From a virus: DNA of 64,000 nt. The DNA is taken from positions 1-64,000 of the IMG/VR virus record IMGVR_UViG_3300045110_000158. One strand, given 5' to 3'. A program made the translations under genes and the position numbers. Shown here piece after piece: positions 1 to 6,968 of this stretch; within the stretch, counting starts at the first letter, position 1; the number at the start of each line of letters is the position of its first letter. A model generated the notes under the pieces. The model was given only the letters and a program-made list of their open reading frames with translations, was not told the origin of the DNA and did no database searches.

Positions 1-661
1 CCTTGGCGCGATCCCACGCACCACCACCGGCGACGTCGAGGTCAACCCCGCGCAGCGCCAGGTACGCCGCCCAGTTCAGGATATCCATGTGATGTTCTTC
101 TGGGACTTCAGGCACAGCGTCCGGCTCACTAACGCTCAGCTTAGTAAGCGGCAAACGCGCGACGCGCATGTTGCCGACAACACCCGCGTACGGCAGTGTC
201 GGTGTCGGATAAAGACGCAAACAAATTGCTCTGTAAGAACCACCTGTTTCCTGAACCACACTTTCATCTGTTGTCCATGCCAGCGGCTTGCCCGGCTCCA
301 TCTGCGTAAGCTGGCTCGGATCAAAAAAGTAGGTGTCCGGCTGGCGGTAATTATCGAGATCAGCATGCCCGGCACGGGCCAAGTCAGCTTTATCGCCTGT
401 CATTCTAATAGACAGCACGCTGACGACATGAGGATCGAGCGTATAGAACGTCTGATCAGCCACTGTCGTGAACTGACAAACCTTCGGCGTCACCGCGTCA
501 CGAAGACACTTGGTCTGCCGGGCAAACCTAGTCTGCCCTTCGTTGATGTAGTGGATCAACCCAGTGTCAGACCACAAATAGTCACTCGCACCAGCAACCT
601 GGTCCGATACATCCCTCAGAATGTGATGCCGCAGTTCAGACAACAGCTCGTCGGTGCGCAT
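1..661 (-). CDS. Connector / tail-tube adaptor-like protein (DUF6682-like), 3' part cut by window edge
   Basis: Reading leftward from the ATG at 661 gives about 220 residues that stay open to the window edge, so the C-terminus is missing. The N-terminus has an amphipathic helix followed by YLWSDTGLIHYINEGQTRF, a pattern I know from short-tailed phage proteins annotated DUF6682 or head-tail connector. A later segment, EEHHMDILNWAAYLALR, resembles the C-terminal helix of the same kind of protein. It follows the preceding minus-strand gene by only a few bases. Its place downstream of capsid and decoration genes fits a role in joining the portal to the tail. The family call is from memory of the pattern, not from a search. 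Confidence 0.6.
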   Translation of the reverse strand, partial: MRTDELLSELRHHILRDVSDQVAGASDYLWSDTGLIHYINEGQTRFARQTKCLRDAVTPKVCQFTTVADQTFYTLDPHVVSVLSIRMTGDKADLARAGHADLDNYRQPDTYFFDPSQLTQMEPGKPLAWTTDESVVQETGGSYRAICLRLYPTPTLPYAGVVGNMRVARLPLTKLSVSEPDAVPEVPEEHHMDILNWAAYLALRGVDLDVAGGGAWDRAK

Positions 662-664
662 GGG

Positions 665-991
665 TCACCTGTCGATACGCCTGTAGGCAAACCTCAACCG
701 TGAACGATAACCCGTCACACGTTGGGTTTGCGGATCAATGACCGGCACCGAAGTCACTGCGTCGTTCAAGACGCTTATCACTTCCGGTGGTACATCCGCT
801 TCAACACCAGCCATCAACAAGTATGGCTTACCATTCGCTGAAATGTACAACCCAGTCGGCGGAATTCCTGGGTCCTCTTCGAGAACGATCTTGATTCGTG
901 CGGCAGTCTTCACCGGAGGTAGCGCATCCGATAGTTTAGACCTTGCATTGCGCGGCGTCGGTTCGTCGTCCTCAGGGAGCACGGTGTTCAT
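665..991 (-). CDS. Hypothetical late protein, 108 aa
   Basis: Unrecognised soluble protein. It has an acidic, proline-rich N-terminus (LPEDDEPTP) and then a compact region with ISANGKPYLLMAGVEADVPPEV, which reads like a small beta domain. Its ATG overlaps the stop of the preceding gene (ATGA) and its own stop lies 3 bases before the next start, so it belongs to the coupled late operon between the repeat-rich protein and the connector-like protein. No transmembrane segment or cysteine motif is visible. A structural or assembly role is inferred from position only. Confidence 0.7.
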   Translation of the reverse strand: MNTVLPEDDEPTPRNARSKLSDALPPVKTAARIKIVLEEDPGIPPTGLYISANGKPYLLMAGVEADVPPEVISVLNDAVTSVPVIDPQTQRVTGYRSRLRFAYRRIDR

Positions 992-1257
992 TTCTTACTC
1001 TCCTCTGCTTTTTCCTCTTCATCACTCTCCTCGACTGCCGCATCGAAACTAGAAGCAAAATCATCCTTCTTAGTCGGTATGATCTTATCGAGGTTCTTGG
1101 TGATGAACGCGATGACCTCAGCCTCATCGTCAAAAACAAACTCCACCTCTGGGTCTAGCCACGGACCATCGGATTTGTTGTTCTTGGCGACGATCGCCGG
1201 GTCGTCCATGCAGACAGTGAAGCCGTTCTGCGCCCGCTCGATGCGTATGCTGTTCAT
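988..1257 (-). CDS. Hypothetical acidic late protein, 89 aa
   Basis: Small protein with an N-terminal half that alternates like a beta sheet (MNSIRIERAQNGFTVCMDDP, then PEVEFVFDDEAEVIAFITKNL) and a charged tail rich in Glu, Asp and Lys. Similar short proteins with a beta-alpha core and acidic tail occur beside connector genes in short-tailed phages, but I cannot name the family. It overlaps the next gene by 4 bases. No membrane segment is seen. Confidence 0.7.
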   Translation of the reverse strand: MNSIRIERAQNGFTVCMDDPAIVAKNNKSDGPWLDPEVEFVFDDEAEVIAFITKNLDKIIPTKKDDFASSFDAAVEESDEEEKAEESKK

Positions 1258-1272
1258 CGTTCAAATCCTTGT

Positions 1273-2700
1273 TCACCCTGACCTTACCAGCCGTCTGGTA
1301 TCGCCACCAGACTGTGAACCACTCCCCTGGAGCACCATACCGCTCCGGCGCCCGTACAGCGACATGATCTGCTTGGGATACGGGACACTAGCGTACGCAT
1401 CGCCGACACCAGCCGCTGAACCGTACGCCTCTGCTGTGTGCGGTGGTTGGCTGAACGCGAGCCCGGCACCGTTGGCCTGCCCGAACGAGAACCGCACCCC
1501 GATGGTTGAGCTAATCGCAGCCGCATCGCCGGTGCTGGGAGCCTGACCAATAAAGCCCGCGCCGGCCGCCAGATCGCCGACACCCGCGGCCGCACCCGCG
1601 GCTTGGACAATCGCCCTTCCAACGCCAGCCGCTGCACCATTTCCTGGAGCCCGTGCAACAACCGCCCCAAAAGCTGCACCAATAGCCCCCCCAGCTGCAA
1701 CGGCAACGCCCACAGACGCAACCACCGGCGAGCTGCTGCCAAGGGCGCTACCGACGCCGCTCGCCACCCCCGAGCCAACCTGTGGCATCGCCGCAACGCC
1801 GTCACCAGAACCGATCGCCCGGCCAGTCGACTCGGCCTCAAAAGCGTACTCTGCAAATGCGTTCCCGAAACCGCTGGCGACCCCAATAGTGGCGTTACCC
1901 GAGACACCATGCGCGCCGCCGGACCCAACAGCGAAGGCCAACACGCCAGACCCAGACACTCCAGCTGCACTGCCAAAGCCAGCAGAGACGGCCGCCACGC
2001 CAGACGCAGACACGCCAGCTGCGCTGCCGAAGCCAGCAGAGACAGCCCCCACGCCAACCGCAGACACTCCAGCCGCGCTGCCAAAGCCGGCAGCGACGCC
2101 CGCCACGCCGGACGCAGACACTGCAACTGCGCTGCCGAACCCCGCCGCGGACGCCGCCACGCCAGACGCAGACACTCCAATTGCGTCGCCAAAGCCACCT
2201 GCGAACGCCCCCACGCCGGACATGGATGGCGCGGATGCGTGGCCCTCACCAGTACCAAAGGCCACACCAGCAGCTTCCGTAGGGGCTGCGACGGAACCCT
2301 CAGCACTTCCATCTCCGCTCGCCGCGGCAAACCCCGCAGACCCCTTGACACTGGTAGCACGAGCCGATCCGACCCCGCTCGCCAGGCCATGCATTTTCCT
2401 CTGCTTGCCGCCGAGAATGGTGCTGAAAGAGGAAGCGACGCCTGTGCCAGAAGCACGGCCGGTGGCTAGTGTCGGGATTGGCGACTGGCCTACAGCGGTG
2501 CCAACACCTGCCGATTGACCGCTCGCAGATAGCGCCACTCCACCTGACGCAATTGCGATACCAAAACCTAGAGCCTGCCCACCCGCTAGAACACTGATCT
2601 GCCCAGGCTGGGTGTTGTTGACGACCATGCCCGAGAGCACGTACCGGCCATCGACGACCGACGTGCGTCCCAAAGCTGACGTGACATAGGTTGCAGCCAC
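1273..2700 (-). CDS. Gly/Ala/Ser/Val-rich repeat protein (silk-like), probable virion fibre or decoration
   Basis: 475 residues starting at a GTG (2700) behind an AGAGGA ribosome binding site. After about 40 ordinary residues the protein is almost entirely Gly, Ala, Ser and Val in quasi-repeats of 16-18 residues built on ASGxGxA. The most regular part has about six tandem 18-residue units of the form SASGVAAVSAGFGSAAGV. The C-terminus returns to normal composition (PKQIMSLYGRRSGMVLQGS). Such low-complexity glycine repeats suggest an extended fibre or polyglycine-helix bundle; no enzyme motif is visible. It lies between small late genes, so it is presumably in the virion. The high-GC repeats create long antisense open frames that are shadows. 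Confidence 0.75.
   Translation of the reverse strand: MAATYVTSALGRTSVVDGRYVLSGMVVNNTQPGQISVLAGGQALGFGIAIASGGVALSASGQSAGVGTAVGQSPIPTLATGRASGTGVASSFSTILGGKQRKMHGLASGVGSARATSVKGSAGFAAASGDGSAEGSVAAPTEAAGVAFGTGEGHASAPSMSGVGAFAGGFGDAIGVSASGVAASAAGFGSAVAVSASGVAGVAAGFGSAAGVSAVGVGAVSAGFGSAAGVSASGVAAVSAGFGSAAGVSGSGVLAFAVGSGGAHGVSGNATIGVASGFGNAFAEYAFEAESTGRAIGSGDGVAAMPQVGSGVASGVGSALGSSSPVVASVGVAVAAGGAIGAAFGAVVARAPGNGAAAGVGRAIVQAAGAAAGVGDLAAGAGFIGQAPSTGDAAAISSTIGVRFSFGQANGAGLAFSQPPHTAEAYGSAAGVGDAYASVPYPKQIMSLYGRRSGMVLQGSGSQSGGDTRRLVRSG
1905..2232 (-). repeat. Tandem 54-bp repeats coding for 18-residue units
   Basis: About six head-to-tail 54-bp units inside the Gly/Ala/Ser/Val-rich gene. They encode SxSGVxAxxAGFGSAxGV with few substitutions; the first and last units are the most diverged. 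Such arrays can change length by recombination, so copy number may differ between related phages. Confidence 0.7.
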
Positions 2701-2704
2701 ATCA

Positions 2705-3145
2705 TCAGTCCTCTACACCACGGCGCGCCTCGTTCATGCGACTCCGAATGCGATCGACATCGGTGACACCGTCCGCGTAACACTCCAGCACCGCGTCGCT
2801 CATCGCCTTCTCGATCGCACGCGCACGCGGCACGCTCGCCGCCGACAGTGCCTTCACGGCGATGCCCACGGCGTTGACCTTATGTGGATAGAGACGATTT
2901 GCCCTTGGCTTCCAGTGATCAGGTAAACCTGACGGAAGCCCGCGCTCGCACAGCCAGGCATGCGAGTAACAACGCAGCCTCAGGGGAATCGACCCAGCCT
3001 GAGTACGTGCATAGTGCATCGTCGCCAGCGCTTCGTCATTGTTCTTTGGCTGAGGCAGATGCGGCGCTACGTGAAACCACAGATCACAAATCCCGACAAC
3101 ATCGAGTTCAATCAGACATCGTCGGAATGCATCTGCATGGTTCAT
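2705..3145 (-). CDS. Hypothetical late protein, 146 aa
   Basis: The start is set at ATG 3145, overlapping the preceding stop (ATGA); a longer frame reaches 3364 but would run inside the upstream gene. The protein begins MNHADAFRRCLIELDV, has a middle region rich in His, Trp and Cys (LWFHVAPHLPQ, CYSHAWLCERGLP), then a helical C-terminus with many Arg and Ala (AIEKAMSDAVLECYADGV). I do not recognise the family. The coupling to its neighbours suggests coordinated expression with virion genes. Confidence 0.65.
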   Translation of the reverse strand: MNHADAFRRCLIELDVVGICDLWFHVAPHLPQPKNNDEALATMHYARTQAGSIPLRLRCYSHAWLCERGLPSGLPDHWKPRANRLYPHKVNAVGIAVKALSAASVPRARAIEKAMSDAVLECYADGVTDVDRIRSRMNEARRGVED

Positions 3146-3579
3146 GACAACGTGATGGTGGTGGCCGTGGTCAGCACAGGCGTGACCCCCGAGCCGCAGG
3201 TGATGTTCGGTGTAACTGTGCCGCTCCAAAGAATCGGTGTCGGGCCGCCGCCGGTTTTGCCTGTACTGAAATTGGTCGCTACGCCCGCGCCGCCCGAACC
3301 GGCCGAGAACGTGATGTTGGAAACAGGCGAGCAGTTCGCAGGACCAACGCCCGTCACTGTCCATCCGCCCACCGTACGCGCGACGCTCGCGCGCGAGTAA
3401 CCGGTATAGGCGACTTCGCTGGTCCCCTGGTTACCACCTGTGCCCGGGTCGGCTGTGTGCAACGCGATCGCGATGTTGGTCTGGGGTGATGCCGCCGCAT
3501 TATCCGCATAGTTCGCCCATGCGGTGGCGTTGTAGATCAGCTGTAAGATCGCCGTCTCAGTCGTGCCAGCAATCGCCAT
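3142..3579 (-). CDS. Phage tail-fibre-type small protein (LHTADPG family), copy 1
   Basis: 145 residues with the hallmark IALHTADPGTGGNQ, then EVAYTGYSRASVAR and a C-terminal TPVLTTATTITLS. Proteins with this ALHTADP(G)...AYTGYxR pattern are widespread in tailed phages and usually annotated tail fibre or virion protein; the biochemical role is not established. A paralogue with the same landmarks lies at 53925-54359 in the other late block. The ribosome binding site (GGAGA) is about 10 bases upstream of ATG 3579, and the 3' end overlaps the next gene by 4 bases. Confidence 0.75.
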   Translation of the reverse strand: MAIAGTTETAILQLIYNATAWANYADNAAASPQTNIAIALHTADPGTGGNQGTSEVAYTGYSRASVARTVGGWTVTGVGPANCSPVSNITFSAGSGGAGVATNFSTGKTGGGPTPILWSGTVTPNITCGSGVTPVLTTATTITLS

Positions 3580-3599
3580 GCTCTCGATCTCCGCACGAA

Positions 3600-3992
3600 T
3601 CAGCCCTGGATGGCGTAGCAGATATTCTTGGCGCTACCGACCATTGCAGCTGACAAAGTCACCGTACCATTACCGGCCAGGTCAGTAGCGACAGTGATCG
3701 CACTGGTCGCGTCGAGCACACAAGCAACCGTGCCCAAGGTCGTCTTGACGCTGTTGATCGCGGGCATACCTACCTGCCAATGCCACATCAGCGCCCCGGT
3801 GACGTCCATGATGTCGACCGACAGCGGCGTGAACCCAACATTGATCTGCACCGCGTTGCCGGCCGAGGTGAAATTCCCGTAAACGTCCTTGCCCTGGGAG
3901 TTCACACTGTTGCCGACCAGATTACCGGGCCCGGTATAAGTTGCCGGGATGGCGGCGACATGCAGCGAGGTATCAATGATCTGGGTCGGCAT
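3600..3992 (-). CDS. Hypothetical beta-rich protein next to capsid genes, 130 aa
   Basis: Begins MPTQIIDTSLHVAAIPATYTG and is rich in Thr, Val, Gly and Ala with alternating hydrophobic residues, typical of an all-beta capsid accessory or decoration protein. A TAGGAG ribosome binding site precedes ATG 3992. It follows the Ig-like protein and major capsid gene in transcription order. There is no catalytic motif or membrane segment. Decoration or capsid-cement function is inferred from location and composition. Confidence 0.65.
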   Translation of the reverse strand: MPTQIIDTSLHVAAIPATYTGPGNLVGNSVNSQGKDVYGNFTSAGNAVQINVGFTPLSVDIMDVTGALMWHWQVGMPAINSVKTTLGTVACVLDATSAITVATDLAGNGTVTLSAAMVGSAKNICYAIQG

Positions 3993-4039
3993 GGATAACT
4001 CCTACGATCGCGCGATGCTTCACCGCTGTCCTTGCGTAA

Positions 4040-4522
4040 CTAGTCCGGCTTTCTTGTCACCGGCGCCTCTGGCGCTGCCGGAGGCTCAACCGTAACCTCG
4101 ATCGTGCCTGCGACTGGTGCGCCAATCTTCTCGATCACCATCAGATCGGTAGATGCTTGCGCCGAACCAGTCTCGGTTTGCCCGATCGCTGTGACAGTCG
4201 CGGGCCCTACCCCTGTCGGAACTACCTTGGCGCTCGTCGGATCATCTTCAACCGGCGTCACCGTCACAGGACCAGTCGCTGACCACTCCGACGATGTAAC
4301 CGCGACGTCACCACCAACCGCATCCTTGAAGCTCACCTTCACAGTCCCGGAGCCGCCCATCTCGATCTGCGGACGAGGAGGTGCGTCTTTAGCTGCCGCT
4401 AGCGTTTCCGCTTGCCTAAGCCGAGCTTCGTGCTGCTCAGGTGTAAGAGCAATCACATATGGAGGGGTCGCGGGATCGACCTTGTGCTGATCAGCCTTGG
4501 GCTGCTCGTGTGCAGGTGCCAC
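4040..4522 (-). CDS. Ig-like (BIG2-type) protein, probable capsid decoration
   Basis: 160 residues from a GTG start (4522) with an AGGAG site upstream. After a charged N-terminal helix (residues about 20-50, EQHEARLRQAETLAAAKD) the rest looks like a bacterial Ig-like fold, with KVSFKDAVGGDV, then ATGPVTVTP and VGPATVTAIGQTETGSA, the strand pattern of BIG2 domains. It lies immediately downstream of the major capsid gene. Ig-like domains on phage heads commonly serve as decoration or weak surface-adhesion modules. The fold call is by pattern; the role is inferred. Confidence 0.65.
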   Translation of the reverse strand: MAPAHEQPKADQHKVDPATPPYVIALTPEQHEARLRQAETLAAAKDAPPRPQIEMGGSGTVKVSFKDAVGGDVAVTSSEWSATGPVTVTPVEDDPTSAKVVPTGVGPATVTAIGQTETGSAQASTDLMVIEKIGAPVAGTIEVTVEPPAAPEAPVTRKPD

Positions 4523-4564
4523 GTGAATTCTCCTCTTACCTCGATCTCGTTCACTGAACGAGAA

Positions 4565-5632
4565 TTACGCCGTCGCGCAGACCTCCAGGCGAGCCATGAA
4601 CGCATCCTGCAGGATCACAGTCCCTTGGTAGAGCTTCCAGCCTACGGTCCCGCGCTGCGCCAGCGGATCGCCGGCTGCCGGCTTGGGGTTGACCACCATG
4701 GGCGTCATCGAGGACTTGCCCTTGAGTGGCACCATACCGAAAGCATCGCGACCAAAGAATAGAACAGGATACACATCCCAGTTGACGCCGTTGGTCGAAC
4801 GGTACGTCGTCCCGCCGCTGGTCGCGGCGCCCGCATTGGGGAACGGTGTGATCACCGTCGAAGACAGGTAGCGGCATTGCTCGACCGAACCGATCTCGCC
4901 CTCAAACGGGGAGGTGTGCGGCCCGTAGCTCGCCACCGGTATGAAGCCTGTCATGTTGCGGATGTCGGTCTCCAGATCGGGATGGACGAGACCGAAGTAC
5001 GCAGCTTCCACCGACTTGGTTTGGAAGTCTGGGTTGGACGCCACGACCTGGGAAATCTTCTTGGAGTTCTGCCGGTTGAGCCCGGTCGACACCCGGCGCT
5101 GGTCAGTCAGACTGAGAACACCGGCAACGTTCGCGCGCCCCGCAACCAGGTTCTGGTACCAGACGTTGGTGCCCGCCTTGAGTACGTTGAACCGCAGTGT
5201 CTCCACCGTCACCGCCGCCTGCTCGCCGAGAATGTCAGTTGCCTGTTGCAGTATCGGATCGGTGTGGGTGTCCTCGATTACGTCAGTGATCGTGATGTAA
5301 TCGCCGTACTGGTATAACTGAACCGTATAATCCTGGTTCGCCAGCATGGAGCCTGCGGGCGTCACGCCCTCGACAAGCGGCGTCAGCGCCAGCGGGATGA
5401 AGAACGGTTGCCCGGCGCCGTTGGTACCTCCAGCATTCGGACCGGCCGTGCCAGTCGCGCCTTGCAGGAAGTAGCGCCGGAATTTGGCGGTCTGCGTCGA
5501 GTTGGTCGGCAGCGGGTAAGTCTGGCCGAACTTCTCGATGTGCAGATAGGGCATCGCCCGCTTGAGCATCCGCACAACGCTGTAGGCCGCCACTGCAGGA
5601 GAGATATCGCCATAACTGGTAACTGCAACCAT
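4565..5632 (-). CDS. Major capsid protein, N4-gp56 family
   Basis: 355 residues. The central motif set VEGVTPAG, then YQYGDYITITDVIEDTHTDPIL, then LGEQAAVTVETLRFNVLKAGT matches the N4-gp56 major capsid family (an HK97-fold protein), and the length is usual for that family. It forms the icosahedral shell and is expected to be the most abundant virion protein. A strong AGGAG site lies about 10 bases upstream of ATG 5632. It follows the scaffold-like gene and precedes two decoration-like genes. The family occurs in many phages besides N4 itself, so it does not by itself make this a Schitovirus. Confidence 0.92.
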   Translation of the reverse strand: MVAVTSYGDISPAVAAYSVVRMLKRAMPYLHIEKFGQTYPLPTNSTQTAKFRRYFLQGATGTAGPNAGGTNGAGQPFFIPLALTPLVEGVTPAGSMLANQDYTVQLYQYGDYITITDVIEDTHTDPILQQATDILGEQAAVTVETLRFNVLKAGTNVWYQNLVAGRANVAGVLSLTDQRRVSTGLNRQNSKKISQVVASNPDFQTKSVEAAYFGLVHPDLETDIRNMTGFIPVASYGPHTSPFEGEIGSVEQCRYLSSTVITPFPNAGAATSGGTTYRSTNGVNWDVYPVLFFGRDAFGMVPLKGKSSMTPMVVNPKPAAGDPLAQRGTVGWKLYQGTVILQDAFMARLEVCATA

Positions 5633-5653
5633 GGAACTACTCCTGGCTTAAGG

Positions 5654-6685
5654 CTATGACGCCCGAGCGAACTCCGCGAAGGCACTGTCAAAGTCAGTTG
5701 GAGGTGCAACTACGTTGGTCCGCTTGGTGCTCACCGGCGCGAGACGCGCCGCGGCTGCAGCCAATGCAGGGTTCACAGGTGCAGGTGCAGGTGCAGGTGC
5801 CGGCGCTGATGCAGGTGCCAGGGCAGCGGCGGCAGGTGCCGGCTGACCCCCTTGTGCTGGCGTGATGGACTGCATGTCCTGCTTGTACCGATTGATGAGA
5901 TCGACGACCTCAGCCGCCGTTCCGGATTTGATAACATGGTCATAAGCTGAGCGCAAATATGCAGGTTGTTTTGCCGTCCAGGAAGTCAGCTGACTTACGA
6001 CGGTTTCGTAGTCCGGTACCTGCCCCTGCAACTCGGACAGCTGCGATCGGTCCGCCAGGGTGTCGACGGTCTGCAGGTAAGGCGCCAGCGACGCAGCCAT
6101 ATCCGCGTACATGCGTCGCGCGGTTTGCGTCATGATGCCCTTGATCATCGTCTCGGTAGCCCGAGCAACATCTGGCCAATCAGTATAAAATTGCTGCAGC
6201 TGAGTTACTTCCTCAGCATTGAAAAGGGGCGGTTCTTGATATTGCTGGGGTTGTGGCTGTGGCTGCGGCTGCAACGGAGGCTGCGGCTGTGCCTCCGCCT
6301 GCGGCGGAGGTTGCGGCGTAGGCGTCGGCGCCGCCGCCGCGGGCGGCTCTACAGGTGGCGACTCGGGCGGCTGCGGTGCAGCCGGCGCCGCCGATTCAGC
6401 GGGTTTTGATGCCGCCTCGGGCGTCGGTGCAGCCGGCGCGGGCGTCTTAAGATTGGCAGCGGAAGCCGGCTCAGTCGGCCCCGCATCCACCTCGGCAGCT
6501 ATGGCCTCGGTGAATGCCGTATCGAACGGATCGGGTACTGAGGATATAGCTACCGGGGATTCAGCTGCCGCGGGCGCAGGCGTGGGCGCTGGCGCAGGTG
6601 CTGCGTCCGCGGGTGCCTGCGCCGCAGGCGCAGGTGCGGGAGCCGGTGCAGGCGGCGCGGCCGCGGCGCGCGGAGCACGTGCCAT
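5654..6685 (-). CDS. Scaffolding-like protein with long Ala/Pro/Gln-rich N-terminal half
   Basis: 343 residues. Roughly the first 150 are low-complexity Ala-Pro with a Gln-Pro stretch; the next 130 are ordered and helical (FNAEEVTQLQQFYTDWPDVA, then DYETVVSQLTSWTAKQPAYL), followed by another Ala/Pro segment and a charged end (FDSAFAEFARAS). Position between portal and major capsid, high charge and helical character are the usual marks of a phage scaffolding protein, which chaperones capsid assembly and leaves or is degraded. No protease motif is seen. AGGAG lies 8 bases upstream of ATG 6685. Confidence 0.7.
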   Translation of the reverse strand: MARAPRAAAAPPAPAPAPAPAAQAPADAAPAPAPTPAPAAAESPVAISSVPDPFDTAFTEAIAAEVDAGPTEPASAANLKTPAPAAPTPEAASKPAESAAPAAPQPPESPPVEPPAAAAPTPTPQPPPQAEAQPQPPLQPQPQPQPQQYQEPPLFNAEEVTQLQQFYTDWPDVARATETMIKGIMTQTARRMYADMAASLAPYLQTVDTLADRSQLSELQGQVPDYETVVSQLTSWTAKQPAYLRSAYDHVIKSGTAAEVVDLINRYKQDMQSITPAQGGQPAPAAAALAPASAPAPAPAPAPVNPALAAAAARLAPVSTKRTNVVAPPTDFDSAFAEFARAS

Positions 6686-6695
6686 GGATCATCTC

Positions 6696-6968
6696 CTACT
6701 CAGTCGTTGTACGTTCACCTGACAGATCATTCAAAAGTTTCTCAATGAAACGTGCCTCACCTTGCAGTAAAGCTACATCATTGAGGGACGCCTTGACTAG
6801 GCGGTTCTGGCATAGGCCCAGGCGGACCGACAGGAGCAGGCGCAGGGCCACCAGCTCCGGGGCCGAGCGCGCCTGCTGCAAGCGCCGCAGCAAGTCCGCC
6901 TCCTGCTGGCGGGCCTTGGGGGGTTGGTGCGGGGGAAGCTCCAGCGGCAGCGGGTCCTGTAAGCTCAT
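6696..6968 (-). CDS. Small helical protein overlapping the portal 3' end
   Basis: 90 residues in another frame of the same strand; it overlaps the last 191 bases of the portal gene and continues past it. The second half (RLLLSVRLGLCQNRLV, then VALLQGEARFIEKLLNDL) resembles short phage proteins with an LQGEAxxLxxLL helix that often lie just after the portal. An AAAGG site 9-13 bases upstream of ATG 6968 supports translation. The N-terminal part (PLPLELPPHQPPKARQQEAD) is low-complexity because it shares DNA with the portal tail. It could still be a chance open frame. Confidence 0.55.
   Translation of the reverse strand: MSLQDPLPLELPPHQPPKARQQEADLLRRLQQARSAPELVALRLLLSVRLGLCQNRLVKASLNDVALLQGEARFIEKLLNDLSGERTTTE

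Noticed and set aside
1284-2518. Long open frames on both strands over the Gly/Ala repeat gene
   Set aside because: High-GC repeats remove stop codons in all frames; only the 475-residue frame has a plausible start and composition.
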